A stretch of DNA of 64,000 nucleotides, from the NCBI GenBank assembly GCA_963825175.1, contig CAWGSA010000002.1:930001-994000 (forward strand). The letters run 5' to 3'. Positions 42,524 to 50,301 of this stretch are shown piece after piece (the first letter of the stretch is position 1; every line of letters begins with the position of its first letter). A model generated the notes under the pieces. The model worked only from the letters and a program-made list of their open reading frames with translations, made no database searches and was not told the origin of the DNA. This DNA comes from DATFTF01 sp963825175. Its GTDB lineage: Bacteria > Acidobacteriota > Thermoanaerobaculia > UBA5066 > Gp7-AA6. The translations under genes were made by a program, and so were the position numbers.

Positions 42524-42919
42524 ATGAACACAAACGCTCTAGCGCTGTACGCTGGGTTCGTTCGTTGGGCGGACGAAGTTCTGGCGCAAGCGATCCCTCG
42601 AGAAGTCGTCGCCTTCACCTTCAACTTGTACGAAGGAGACTCGACATTCGACCTTCAAATTAGCGGCTCGTCGAGTTTTGACCCTGAAGATCAGGAGTGG
42701 GCGTGCAATCCGACGTTCTCGTCAGACGAAGACCTGTTCTCGATTCCCCGCGCAACTGTCTCGGATGACTGGGAGGCGGCCCTCGAGCTCGTGCTTGCTT
42801 GGATCGGGATGTATTTCCAGACCGGGAAAGGATCTGCGGTCCTGCGAGCAAGCCGCGGAGTTGGTGTCGGGTTTGTCGATGGGGACCTCCACTTGGTCTG
42901 GCCAGATGCGGTCGTCTAA
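42524..42919 (+). CDS. Soluble acidic protein, unknown
   Basis: 131 residues starting 5 bp after attC 37. MNTNALALYAGFVRWADEVLAQAIPREVVAFTFNLYEGDSTFDLQISGSSSFDPEDQEWACNP; the layout recalls SUKH/SMI1-like immunity proteins but there is no firm motif. Stop is the TAA of attC 38. Confidence 0.7.
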   Translation: MNTNALALYAGFVRWADEVLAQAIPREVVAFTFNLYEGDSTFDLQISGSSSFDPEDQEWACNPTFSSDEDLFSIPRATVSDDWEAALELVLAWIGMYFQTGKGSAVLRASRGVGVGFVDGDLHLVWPDAVV

Positions 42920-42983
42920 CCCGCGGCTGCAGCGGACGCCGTCGGCTTTGCCGCCGTCGCCGCTGAGCCGCAAGCCGTTAGGC
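42914..42983 (+). other. attC 38 (type A)
   Basis: R'' GTCTAAC; 70 bp. Confidence 0.95.
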
Positions 42984-43057
42984 CGCTCCGGAGCGGTATT
43001 CCTTTGCTTCAAAGTTCAAATGTTGAAAAACTAGTGCAAAAGTGAAAGGACGAAAAT

Positions 43058-43243
43058 ATGGAGCGGGCTAGATCGAATCTGGCCGTTTTGGCGATGCTCG
43101 TAGTTTTTGGCGTCGGCGCCATCGTGCGTTTCTCTCATGACGTGAGGGGTGTCCAAGTTGTCGGACTAGCCGGGGGTGGCGCAGCATGCGGAGCCGCGCT
43201 CTGCGGTTTCGTTTGGGCGTTCATGACAAGAGTCAAGGCCTGA
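43058..43243 (+). CDS. Small membrane protein, unknown
   Basis: 61 residues with AAAGGACG before ATG 43058. Two hydrophobic helices (LAVLAMLVVFGVGAIV, VVGLAGGGAACGAALCGFVWAFM). First gene in a 505-bp cassette. Confidence 0.5.
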   Translation: MERARSNLAVLAMLVVFGVGAIVRFSHDVRGVQVVGLAGGGAACGAALCGFVWAFMTRVKA

Positions 43244-43494
43244 ACACGGCGCGGCCGGCGATCGCTCGCTGGATCCTCTTTCTCAAGACCGATTGCCCTT
43301 GTGAGTGGCCTGCATTCGGGCCGCTCCAGAGCCTCGTCGGTTTCGCGTTCGCCCTCACTACCTTCGGGCTAAGCAACTCATTCATCCGTTCCTGCATCAC
43401 ACGGCAAGGTCACGTCGACGCGTGGCCGTTCAAGTGTCGGGCTCACTACGTCGAGGCCTTGTCGCAGCCCCCATACCTCCGGGGCGCTGCCTAA
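43186..43494 (+). CDS. Possible second reading frame in the same cassette
   Basis: Up to 103 codons, overlapping the membrane protein and ending in the TAA of attC 39, as many cassette genes do. It contains FGPLQSLVGFAFALTTFGLSNSFI. No homology recognised and no clear start, so this is weak. Confidence 0.3.
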   Translation: MRSRALRFRLGVHDKSQGLNTARPAIARWILFLKTDCPCEWPAFGPLQSLVGFAFALTTFGLSNSFIRSCITRQGHVDAWPFKCRAHYVEALSQPPYLRGAA

Positions 43495-43549
43495 CCCCTC
43501 GTTGCAGCGGCCTCGCTTGCGCTCGCCGCTGAACTCGATATCGTTAGGC
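43489..43549 (+). other. attC 39 (type C, 61 bp)
   Basis: CCCTCGTTGCAGCGGCC / CCGCTGAACTCGATATC arms, distinct from the A and B types. Confidence 0.93.
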
Positions 43550-43612
43550 GGCGCTGGAGACCGTGCGACACGAGATTCCAGCCGTGTGCGTCAGCGTTGA
43601 AGTGAAATCGTT

Positions 43613-44011
43613 ATGAACCGACTTCTGCGGTTCCCCAGTTCTGTCAAGCGAGATCCAGCTATCGAGATCTGGATGCATGACCATTCGGGTGACCTGGGTG
43701 TCATTGCCCAGCGCTGGTTTGAGATCATGCGCGCCTGTGGAGACGATGTTCGAGAGCTATTGCATGATGGCCATCCGACAGCGTGTATTGGTGACGCAGC
43801 ATTCGCCTATGTCAATGCCTTCAAGGCTCATGTCAATGTCGGGTTCTTTCGTGGGGCCGAGATTGCGGATCCCGAGGGCCTCCTGGAAGGCACCGGCAAG
43901 TTCATGCGCCATGTGAAACTTAGGCCCGAGCGTAGCGTTGAAGCCAGAGTTCTAATGAAGCTGATCGAAACTGCATACGCTGACATGAAGCGGCGCGTGA
44001 AGGCGGAGTAG
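43613..44011 (+). CDS. DUF1801/YdhG-like protein
   Basis: 132 residues. Family pattern: VIAQRWFEIMRACGDDVRELLHDGHPTACIGDAAFAYVNAFKAHVNVGFFRGAEIADPEGLLEGTGKFMRHVKLR. Small cytoplasmic proteins of unknown function, sometimes linked to iron chaperone-like folds. Own cassette. Confidence 0.88.
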   Translation: MNRLLRFPSSVKRDPAIEIWMHDHSGDLGVIAQRWFEIMRACGDDVRELLHDGHPTACIGDAAFAYVNAFKAHVNVGFFRGAEIADPEGLLEGTGKFMRHVKLRPERSVEARVLMKLIETAYADMKRRVKAE

Positions 44012-44062
44012 TGCATGCGGGCTTTCGGATGAGCAATGGGTACTCGAGATGATCGAGTCGCC

Positions 44063-44120
44063 GCCTAACCAGCGGCTGCAGCGGACGCCTTCGGCGCCGC
44101 TGAGCCGCCAGCCGTTAGGC
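44063..44120 (+). other. attC 40 (58 bp)
   Basis: Type A arms with a CCTTCGGCG minimal loop. Confidence 0.94.
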
Positions 44121-44136
44121 CACTCGAAGAGTCATC

Positions 44137-44637
44137 GTGGCTGAAACTGCCGGCGCGGAGCGAACACCTTGGCCTCGGATCCTCGCGTGCGCCTCGCTTG
44201 CACTCATCGTACCGATTTTGTACTACGGTTATCTTTGGGAAAGCGCGAGATCTGCCGCGGTGTGGCAACAGCAGTTCGCACCAGGACACCCTGACATCAT
44301 GAAACTGATTCTCCTTAGGCTGTTCGCAAGTACCGCGCTGGTTTCGCTCTGCCTCTCGGTGCTGTGCTGCTGGCTAATCTACCGTCGCATGGAACGCGAA
44401 AAGGCAGCCCTGGCTGCCCGAGTTGTCTCGAGTATCGGTTTGCTCGCCGCAATCTTTCTCGCGCCTTGGTCAGTGGCCGCGTTGGCCAATCTGAGAGTTC
44501 CACCGGATAGCCCGGTCGACAGCTGGATTCTTGGTGGTGGCTGGAACAACGCGACTCTCGTGACTTCCGCAGCCCTAGCGACTGGGATTCTCATCTTTCG
44601 TTCGAAGCGGTATCAGCGTGTGGATCGAGTGGCCTAA
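44137..44637 (+). CDS. Membrane protein, unknown
   Basis: 166 residues from GTG 44137. Four hydrophobic helices (ILACASLALIVPILYYGYLW, LLRLFASTALVSLCLSVLCCWLI, VVSSIGLLAAIFLAPWSVAALA, TLVTSAALATGILIF). Stop lies in attC 41. Confidence 0.7.
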   Translation: MAETAGAERTPWPRILACASLALIVPILYYGYLWESARSAAVWQQQFAPGHPDIMKLILLRLFASTALVSLCLSVLCCWLIYRRMEREKAALAARVVSSIGLLAAIFLAPWSVAALANLRVPPDSPVDSWILGGGWNNATLVTSAALATGILIFRSKRYQRVDRVA

Positions 44638-44701
44638 CCCGCGGCTGCAGCGGACGCCGCCGGCTTCGCCGCTGTCGCCGCTGAGCCGCCAACCGTTAGG
44701 C
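44632..44701 (+). other. attC 41 (type A)
   Basis: 70 bp, intact cores. Confidence 0.96.
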
Positions 44702-44822
44702 GACACGCGAGACAGGGAGTGTGGCGTGGAGATCTCGCCGTTCAGGGCACCGCGGCAGGTGGCGGGCGGCGGAAATCGCGACATCGTGGTACCATTCCAA
44801 GAAGCATGAGTAACGAGCTGCG
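44702..44822 (+). repeat. NC-C mini-cassette, copy 1
   Basis: 121 bp with no gene; shares GACACGCGAGA, GGGAGTGTGGCGTGGAG, CTCGCCGT and CCGCGGCAGGTGGC with 49316-49446. Confidence 0.65.
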
Positions 44823-44865
44823 GCCTAACCGGCGGCGGCAGCGGACGCGGCAGTTGACCCGATCC
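44823..44865 (+). other. attC 42 left half, interrupted
   Basis: GCCTAACC..GCAGCGGACGCG then GGCAGTTGACCCGAT, the same junction as at 58387-58427. The right half appears only at 45727. Confidence 0.6.
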
Positions 44866-45096
44866 CTTTCTGGAAGCTTCGAGGTGCATCACCGTATGCC
44901 CCGAAACGAGACAATCGCGCTCTATTTCGGGGCCGAATGGCTTGCCAGGTTTGCCGGCTCGGGGGTCTAAGCGCTGAAAACGCGAGACTCCGGGCCCCTT
45001 GCCCCTTTGGCAGGAAACCTGCTGCTATAGATGGCTACGTGACGAAGAAGAGGTCGGAGAAGCGCAAGGATCGCGGAGTCGAAAGGAGTGAATGAG

Positions 45097-45249
45097 ATGG
45101 CTAAGAAAGGCACGAAAAAGTCGACGCGAAAGGTCGAGAGCCTGAAGGTGAAAAAAATCTCTGGCGACAACGCGAGACGAGTCAGAGGCGGGGCAAGTGA
45201 CATTTTTGCGAAAATAGGCGACATCAAGGGAGAGCTCCATCGGCGGTAG
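45097..45249 (+). CDS. Lys-rich 50-residue peptide with RGG motif
   Basis: MAKKGTKKSTRKVESLKVKKISGDNARRVRGGASDIFAKIGDIKGELHRR. AAAGGAG lies before ATG 45097. A basic leader-like half, then DNARRVRGG and a short tail, a layout like that of double-glycine precursor peptides. A second member (40 residues) is at 55740-55862. It abuts a convergent fragment on the minus strand. Function not established. Confidence 0.6.
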   Translation: MAKKGTKKSTRKVESLKVKKISGDNARRVRGGASDIFAKIGDIKGELHRR

Positions 45250-45681
45250 CTAGGAAGAGTGTCGCTTCGGCACTCGACCGGGTTCCGGCGCCGGGACCAG
45301 GATCTCGAAGTCCGATAGCGTGCGGACGAGGTCTTTCTGGACTCGCAGCCCCCGTTCCTCCTCGATCGCGGCCAGCGCCTGATCGACCGGACGTCCGTCG
45401 AAGTAGGGAAGGACCTGGATGATGTCGGGGTCGAGATCGAGAGGGTCGGATGCTGAGTACGCAAAGACCTGCACCGCCTGGGGCCCGGTGGACATCACCC
45501 GAAACGTTCCCGATTTCAGGCGCTTCGGGAGCTCGGCAGAGCGGAGCGCGTGGAACGCATCCGTCGTCAGTCGAGCCAGGACGTCGAGCTCTGAACCGCT
45601 GATACGTACCACGTCGGGCCAGGTGAGGGGCTCGACCCGACACGCGCACAGGCGTAGAATTCGCGCTCGCGGCCCAGCCAA
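45250..45681 (-). pseudogene. C-terminal fragment of an unidentified protein, PqqD-like end
   Basis: About 143 codons, open on the minus strand. The end DPDIIQVLPYFDGRPVDQALAAIEEERGLRVQKDLVRTLSDFEILVP has the spacing of small winged-helix, PqqD-like peptide-binding domains (weak). Codons before 45681 read sensibly in another frame (AIVRTIWGGWLGREREFYACA), which suggests a frameshifted gene cut off at the attC right half. It lies against cassette orientation. Confidence 0.4.
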
Positions 45682-45726
45682 CCGCCCCAGATCGTCCGCA
45701 CGATAGCCGGATCGGGCACGCCGTCC

Positions 45727-45749
45727 AGTTGAGCCGCAAGCCGTTAGGC
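45727..45749 (+). other. attC 42 right half
   Basis: CAGTTGAGCCGCAAGCCGTTAGGC at 45726-45749 without its left arm. Confidence 0.7.
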
Positions 45750-46001
45750 GCGTGCGGTCAAGTCATGCGCCGCCGCTTCGCGCGGAGTCAGAGTTGAGCT
45801 GGTTAAAAGCAGTCCCGGCAGCGAGCTGCAGCGTCTCGCGCATCACCGCGCCGGCGCACTGCTCGGTCACGGTGTGGGAATGAGTGAGTACCAAGAGATC
45901 GTGGCAAAGAGGAACGGCGCTGGCGGTAGCCGGCTGCTCGGGAGCCGGGCATTCGCCCGTGGGCATATCGTTTCGCCGTGGCGGTCCGGGACAGACCGCG
46001 C
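45750..46001 (+). repeat. NC-D gene-free cassette, copy 1
   Basis: 252 bp; related to NC-A over GCGCGGAGTCAGAG and ATCACCGCGCCGGCGC. Hairpin GCAGC-GA-GCTGC at the NC-A hairpin position. Confidence 0.7.
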
Positions 46002-46071
46002 GCCTAACACGTCGCTGCACCGGACGCCGGCGGCCATGCCGCCGTCGCCGGTGAGCTCTCAGTCGTTAGGC
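46002..46071 (+). other. attC 43 (type B)
   Basis: 70 bp; R' region CAGTCGTTAGGC. Confidence 0.95.
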
Positions 46072-46322
46072 GCGTGCGGTCAAGTCATGCGCCGGCGCTT
46101 CGCTCGGAGTCAGAGTTGAGCTGGTTAAAAGCAGTTCCGGCCGCGAGCTGCGGCATCTCGTGCATCACGGCGCCGGCGCACGGCTCGGTCACGGTGTGGA
46201 ATGGGTGAGTACCAAGCGATCGTGGCGAATATGAACGAGGTTGGCAGCAGGCGGCTGCTCGAGAGCCGGGCATTCGCTCGTGGGCGTAAGGCCCGCGAGT
46301 GGCGGTCCGGGACCGACCGCGC
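46072..46322 (+). repeat. NC-D gene-free cassette, copy 2
   Basis: 251 bp, tandem with copy 1; hairpin GCCGC-GAGCT-GCGGC. Confidence 0.7.
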
Positions 46323-46392
46323 GCCTAACACGTCGCTGCACCGGACGCCGTCGGCTGCGCCGCCGTCGCCGGTGAGCTCTAAGCCGTTAGGC
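46323..46392 (+). other. attC 44 (type B)
   Basis: 70 bp, intact cores. The cassette that follows is broken by an insertion sequence after about 46 bp. Confidence 0.95.
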
Positions 46393-46452
46393 CGCCGAAG
46401 AGGAGCGCTTTTGAAGCGACTTACTAGCGCGATTGGTCTGACCCCCGATTTT

Positions 46453-47313
46453 CTAGACACTTGAGGTAGATAGTTCTACGCGTTGCTGGGCGCGAAAATC
46501 CTGTGGTGAACGGAAGCCGAGAGCGGAGTGGGGCGCGAATCGGTTGTAGTCGTCGAGCCAGGCCGGAATTTGTCGGATGACGGTGTGTGCGTCGGAGAGA
46601 TCAGCACCGCCAACATAGTCGCGTTTGATGGTATTGACGAAGGCCTCGGCCATGCCGTTGGACTCGGGGCTGTAAGCCGGCGTGGTGATGGGCCGGAACC
46701 CCAGGGTCTCTGCGTTGAGGACGGTCTCCGTGGAGACGTACGGCCCGCCGTTGTCGGAGAGCCACTGGATCTGGATGGGAGAACGCAGGGTCCGTTCGCT
46801 GAAACGGGACCAGAGGGCCCGGTCGAGCAGAAGGCGGATATCGTGGCCGTTCAAGTCCCGGGGCTGGGCCACGTGCTCGATGGCTTCCCGATCATGGCAG
46901 TCCAGGGCGAAGGCCACGCGCACCGTCTGTCCGTTCCAGCAGGGGATATTGAACCCATCCGAGCACCAACGTTGGTTGGAGCCGGGCATGGCGATCTTGC
47001 CGGTGTGAGGCCGATCCAAACGCCGTCTCATTTTGCCCGGCAGAGTCAGGCTCATCATCCGCATGACCCGGCGGATCCGCTTGCGGTTGTAGGGCGTTTG
47101 GCCCTTCTGCCGGCGGTCTCGGTTGACCAGCGCCCAGGTGCGACGCACTCCATAGCTGGCCCGCTCTCGGGTCACAGCCAGGATCTGGTAGAGCACCTCG
47201 GTGTCCTCGACGCGGCAATAAAACCGGCCCTGCCGCGGCCGATCTCTCAGGTATCCCGTGCTCCGGGCCACGCGCAGCGTCCGACAGACCGCCGCCATCG
47301 GCCGGCCGGTCAC
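46453..47313 (-). CDS. IS3-family transposase OrfB
   Basis: 286 residues from GTG 47313. An HTH_21-type segment (ASYGVRRTWALVNRDRRQKG) is followed by the DDE domain: first Asp in RWCSDGFNI, second Asp in QWLSDNGGPYVS, Glu in NGMAEAFVNTIKRDY. Its stop lies inside the left inverted repeat. GTG overlaps the OrfA stop (GTGA), so it may be made by reinitiation as well as by programmed frameshift. Confidence 0.93.
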   Translation of the reverse strand: MTGRPMAAVCRTLRVARSTGYLRDRPRQGRFYCRVEDTEVLYQILAVTRERASYGVRRTWALVNRDRRQKGQTPYNRKRIRRVMRMMSLTLPGKMRRRLDRPHTGKIAMPGSNQRWCSDGFNIPCWNGQTVRVAFALDCHDREAIEHVAQPRDLNGHDIRLLLDRALWSRFSERTLRSPIQIQWLSDNGGPYVSTETVLNAETLGFRPITTPAYSPESNGMAEAFVNTIKRDYVGGADLSDAHTVIRQIPAWLDDYNRFAPHSALGFRSPQDFRAQQRVELSTSSV

Positions 47314-47663
47314 CGAGCGGATCCTTTGAACAAGTGTGGACTTTTTTTTACCAGGTCCCGCGCCGCTTCCAGAATCTCGATCGTCATCGCCTGCTTGCCC
47401 ACCAGACGCTGCAGCTGCTTGACCTGCTGCTCGAGCTCCCGGACCCGGCTGATCGGAACAACCTCTTCCCCTGCGGCCACAGCTGTCGTTCCGCCTCGCT
47501 CGACCAGCCGCATCCAGTTGCGCAACACCGCCGGCGCGACTTCCAGCTCACGCGAAAGCTCCGCCAGAGTCTTCTCCCCGGATGTCACCCGGTTAGCCGT
47601 CTCCCGCTTGAACTCAACGGAAAAAATACGCCGACCGTCTGCCTTCCTCGGAAAATCCCCCAT
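47310..47663 (-). CDS. IS3-family transposase OrfA
   Basis: 117 residues: helix-turn-helix FSVEFKRETANRVTSGEKTLAELSRELEVAPAVLRNWMRL, then a leucine-zipper-like coiled coil (RVRELEQQVKQLQRLVGKQAMTIEILEAA). Binds the IS ends and acts with OrfB. Confidence 0.93.
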   Translation of the reverse strand: MGDFPRKADGRRIFSVEFKRETANRVTSGEKTLAELSRELEVAPAVLRNWMRLVERGGTTAVAAGEEVVPISRVRELEQQVKQLQRLVGKQAMTIEILEAARDLVKKSPHLFKGSAR

Positions 47664-47727
47664 CCCAGACCGCCTTTCTGAGCCCCATTTTAGGACTCTG
47701 AAATGTGTCTAGTCCAAATGGGGGGCA

Positions 47728-47910
47728 GACCACATCCATGCCCGCGTTTTCCCGCACGATCGCGCACTGCGCCAGGCCGTCGCTCGGTTCATCCGTCGCT
47801 ACAACCTCACCCGACTCCATTCGTCGCTGGGCTACCTCTCGCCCATCGACTACGAAAAGACCGTGGCCTGAGCATCAATGCATGGAGTGTCAACTAAATC
47901 GGGTCAACAT
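47728..47910 (+). mobile_element. Truncated second IS3-family element (3' end)
   Basis: C-terminal transposase remnant ending VARFIRRYNLTRLHSSLGYLSPIDYEKTVA and stop (47870-47872), followed by the right inverted repeat GTGTCAACTAAATCGGGTC. The 5' part is missing, apparently removed by or replaced with the neighbouring IS. Confidence 0.8.
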
Positions 47911-48005
47911 CCGTGTGACGTGGAGTTAACGCTTTCCAGGCCACTGCGTCAGCCTGACGGCTCCCGAGGGACGTTGCGCGCTGCATCACCGCGCTGTGCC
48001 ATCCT

Positions 48006-48068
48006 GCCAGCTACTTGATGACCGGCAACATGCTCCATGTCGATGGCGGCGAGAACGTCGTAGGATGA
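48006..48068 (+). pseudogene. C-terminal scrap of a short-chain dehydrogenase
   Basis: Twenty codons reading ASYLMTGNMLHVDGGENVVG then TGA, the standard SDR C-terminus. Nothing upstream supports a complete gene; the rest was lost at the IS side. Confidence 0.6.
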
Positions 48069-48072
48069 GTTC

Positions 48073-48588
48073 ATGACGGAGAACGGACTGCCCTGCCTGG
48101 ACCTGCTGGAGGCCACTCCTGAAATTCTCCGCGCCCTAATGACCGAGCTGACCGAAGCGGACGCCCGCTGGAAGCCGGCGCCCGACCGCTTCTCCGTCGC
48201 CGAGGTGCTGGCCCACCTATCGCACTCCGAAGGCCACTGCTACCGCATGCGCCTGGACCGTTTCATGGCGGAGACCCGTCCCGAGTTCGAGCCCGACGAC
48301 GCACAGATGTATCTCGACCTCTATCGCGATGCCGACCCCGAGGATGCCTTCGATCACTTCGAGGAGCAGCGCGAGAACAACATCGAGTTCCTCCGCAACC
48401 TCCCCGCCGGCGCGGGCGATCGCGTCGCCCTGCATAAGGAGTATGGCGAGATCACCATGTCGCAGATGTTGAATGAATGGGCGCTCCACGACCTCGGCCA
48501 CATCCGCCAGATCGCCGAACTGGCCCGCGCCCGCAAGTACCGGGCCGGCGCCGGCCCGATGGCCACCTCCTACAACCTGAAACCCTGA
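48073..48588 (+). CDS. DinB-superfamily protein
   Basis: 171 residues. Four-helix DinB pattern with the metal-binding His residues: VAEVLAHLSHSEGHCYRMRLDRFM and the C-terminal EWALHDLGHIRQIAELARARKY. Such proteins are metal-dependent and include thiol transferases. It sits between the IS debris and a degenerate attC, so whether it arrived as a cassette is unclear. Confidence 0.88.
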   Translation: MTENGLPCLDLLEATPEILRALMTELTEADARWKPAPDRFSVAEVLAHLSHSEGHCYRMRLDRFMAETRPEFEPDDAQMYLDLYRDADPEDAFDHFEEQRENNIEFLRNLPAGAGDRVALHKEYGEITMSQMLNEWALHDLGHIRQIAELARARKYRAGAGPMATSYNLKP

Positions 48589-48655
48589 TGGACCAAACTC
48601 GTCGCATCCGGGCAGCAGCCCAAGTTTTATCTGGGCACACTCAAGTCTTGTTGTC

Positions 48656-48725
48656 GTCTTACCCGCAGCTGCAGCGGCCGCCGTCGGCTGCGTCGCCGTC
48701 GCCGCTGAGCCGCCAGCCGTTCGGC
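48656..48725 (+). other. attC 45 (degenerate)
   Basis: 70 bp type A with mutated cores: R'' GTCTTAC and R' GTTCGGC. Confidence 0.8.
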
Positions 48726-48737
48726 GACACCCTCGGT

Positions 48738-48743
48738 TAAGCT
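48738..48743 (+). promoter_or_regulatory. -10-like box of a leaderless promoter
   Basis: TAAGCT exactly 6 nt before ATG 48750. Confidence 0.35.
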
Positions 48744-48749
48744 GTTGGG

Positions 48750-48986
48750 ATGCCGACGGTTCTTCTCCGCGGACCCTACCGAATATACTTCGTGAGTCAT
48801 GACCTTGGTGAACCGGCTCACGTCCACGTCGACCGAGATAAGGCTTCGGCCAAATTTTGGCTCGAGCCGGTGTCTCTGTCACGAAATCTCGGTTTCGGGC
48901 CGCGTGAGCTGCGCGCGGTCGAGAGGCTGGTTTTCGAGAATCGAAACGCGTTTCTGAAGGCATGGAATGACTATTTCGGAACTTAA
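48750..48986 (+). CDS. DUF4160 protein (toxin-antitoxin-like pair)
   Basis: 78 residues, MPTVLLRGPYRIYFVSHDLGEPAHVHVDRDKASAKFWLEPVSLSRNLGFGPRELRAVERLVFENRNAFLKAWNDYFG. DUF4160 with EPAHVHV is routinely paired with DUF2442 and is regarded as toxin-antitoxin-like. It overlaps the partner by 20 bp. Confidence 0.9.
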   Translation: MPTVLLRGPYRIYFVSHDLGEPAHVHVDRDKASAKFWLEPVSLSRNLGFGPRELRAVERLVFENRNAFLKAWNDYFGT

Positions 48987-49239
48987 GCCGGGCGAGGCGG
49001 TGCGAGACGTTCACTTCTCGGAAGACACGCTCAGCGTTGATCTCGCAGACGGGCGTACGATCACCGTTCCCCTCGTGTGGTATCCGCGGCTTCTCGATGC
49101 AACGCCCGAGCAACGCAAGAATTGGCAAATCATCGGCGCGGGGTTCGGGATCCACTGGCCAGACGTGGATGAAGATCTCAGCACGGAAGGCCTGCTGCGA
49201 GGCGCACCTGCGCCGCGTGTCGTCGCTGGCGTCAGATAG
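48967..49239 (+). CDS. DUF2442 protein (partner of DUF4160)
   Basis: 90 residues, AVRDVHFSEDTLSVDLADGRTITVPLVWYPRLLDATPEQRKNWQIIGAGFGIHWPDVDEDLSTEGLLRG, the standard DUF2442 signature ending in H-W-P-D-x-D-E-D-x-S. Likely DNA-binding antitoxin half. Confidence 0.92.
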   Translation: MTISELKPGEAVRDVHFSEDTLSVDLADGRTITVPLVWYPRLLDATPEQRKNWQIIGAGFGIHWPDVDEDLSTEGLLRGAPAPRVVAGVR

Positions 49240-49245
49240 GCCGTC

Positions 49246-49315
49246 GCCGAACCCGCGGCTACAGCGGACGCCGTCGGCTTTGCCGCCGTCGCCGCTGAGC
49301 CGCAAGCCGTTAGGC
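49246..49315 (+). other. attC 46 (type A)
   Basis: R'' GCCGAAC; 70 bp. Confidence 0.92.
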
Positions 49316-49446
49316 GACACGCGAGAAGGGGAGTGTGGCGTGGAGGTCTCGCCGTCCAGGGCCCCGCGGCAGGTGGCCCGCGGCGGAATTCGCAACACCG
49401 TGGCTATGACCTCAGGCCCAGCCTGGCGAGCCAAGACTTGCTCGTC
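49316..49446 (+). repeat. NC-C mini-cassette, copy 2
   Basis: 131 bp, homologous to 44702-44822 in its first 85 bp; no gene. Confidence 0.65.
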
Positions 49447-49517
49447 GCCTAACCACTTGGTGCACCGGACGCCGGGCGGCTGCGCCGCCGTCGTCGGTGA
49501 GCTCTAAGCCGTTAGGC
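49447..49517 (+). other. attC 47 (type B variant, 71 bp)
   Basis: ACCACTTGGTGCACCGG left arm, GTCGGTGAGCTCTAAGCC right arm. Confidence 0.93.
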
Positions 49518-49533
49518 AGCGGGAAGTTGCGTC

Positions 49534-49935
49534 ATGGCTAAGTTCGCGACTCCTGAAGAGGCAGTGCTCGCGATCTGCGCTGCCTTCCGGAAGCGCGATC
49601 TCGGCGCCGTAATCGCCTGTAAGGATTTCCGGCGGGAAGCCTTGGTCCTGCTATCCGAGCTGGGCGCGGCGGAGCAAGTCGACGTGAATGACGCGATCGT
49701 GTCGGAGACGGCGGCGACTCTCGAAGCGGCATTCCGGGCTGAGATTGGCCAGGTGGGGTTTCCAGCCCGGGACATGAGCGAAATCACAGGCGTGCAAGAG
49801 GTCGAGCAGGGCCTCGTGACCGTCAGGGAGGAGTGGCAGGCTCCAGCCGGATCCAGCTCGTCGAGCCGCGTCTACGTGGGAAGGGGTGAACATGGTTGGC
49901 GGGTGCTGCACCCGGTCGAGGAGCCCGCTGCCTAA
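49534..49935 (+). CDS. NTF2/SnoaL-like small protein
   Basis: 133 residues, MAKFATPEEAVLAICAAFRKRDLGAVIACKDFRREAL...LVTVREEWQAPAGSSSSSRVYVGRGEHGWRVLHPVEEP. The helix-then-beta layout, ending with an extended sheet, fits an NTF2-like fold; no catalytic residues stand out. Stop lies in attC 48. Confidence 0.65.
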   Translation: MAKFATPEEAVLAICAAFRKRDLGAVIACKDFRREALVLLSELGAAEQVDVNDAIVSETAATLEAAFRAEIGQVGFPARDMSEITGVQEVEQGLVTVREEWQAPAGSSSSSRVYVGRGEHGWRVLHPVEEPAA

Positions 49936-50000
49936 CCCGCGGCTGCAGCGGACGCCGTCGGCTGCGCCGCCGTCCGCCGCTGAGCCGCAAGCCGTTAGGC
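49930..50000 (+). other. attC 48 (type A, 71 bp)
   Basis: Intact cores, one extra base (CGTCCGCCGC). Confidence 0.95.
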
Positions 50001-50011
50001 GGACGTTGCGC

Positions 50012-50230
50012 ATGACGTTCGAAGAGGGCTGGGAGCAACGCAAGAAGTGCCCATGTGGTCACCTCTGGATAGCGGACCATATCGTCTCGGAGGGTCGCGC
50101 ACGGTGCCGCTTTTGTTCGTGCGTGATGGACATGTGGGACGTCGGCTCGTTAGAAGAGCCGACGCTTGACCACCATTCGGACGACGAGCGCAAGGTGTTA
50201 ACTCGGTTGACCAAAGAGGGCGGAGAATGA
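50012..50230 (+). CDS. Small zinc-ribbon protein, unknown
   Basis: 72 residues: KKCPCGHLWIADHIVSEGRARCRFCSCVMDMWD supplies the C-x-C and C-x-x-C knuckles, followed by an acidic/basic helix. A 5'-truncated second copy lies at 61846-61997. Its attC is reduced to a remnant. Confidence 0.65.
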   Translation: MTFEEGWEQRKKCPCGHLWIADHIVSEGRARCRFCSCVMDMWDVGSLEEPTLDHHSDDERKVLTRLTKEGGE

Positions 50231-50232
50231 AG

Positions 50233-50251
50233 AGGCCGCAAGCCGTTAGGC
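50233..50251 (+). other. attC 49, right-end remnant
   Basis: Only GGCCGCAAGCCGTTAGGC remains; in the second copy of this cassette the attC is complete (62005-62074). Confidence 0.75.
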
Positions 50252-50301
50252 TGCGTGAAGAGAGAGCCAACGAGCCTGCGTCGCTCTACCAGGAGGACAT
50301 C

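Larger units (their letters stand above)
46439..47727 (-). mobile_element. IS3-family insertion sequence, complete
   Basis: 1289 bp. Imperfect terminal inverted repeats TGACCCCCGATTTTCTAGAC (left) and TGCCCCCCATTTGGACTAGA (right, complement). It holds two overlapping transposase frames on the minus strand. No direct target duplication is visible: the flanks are ...TGGTC and GACCA..., so the junctions may be rearranged. The right end lies against a second, truncated element of the same family. Confidence 0.85.

Noticed and set aside
46439..47727. Target-site duplication of the IS
   Set aside because: The flanks TGGTC and GACCA are inverted, not direct, repeats, so they do not support a simple insertion.
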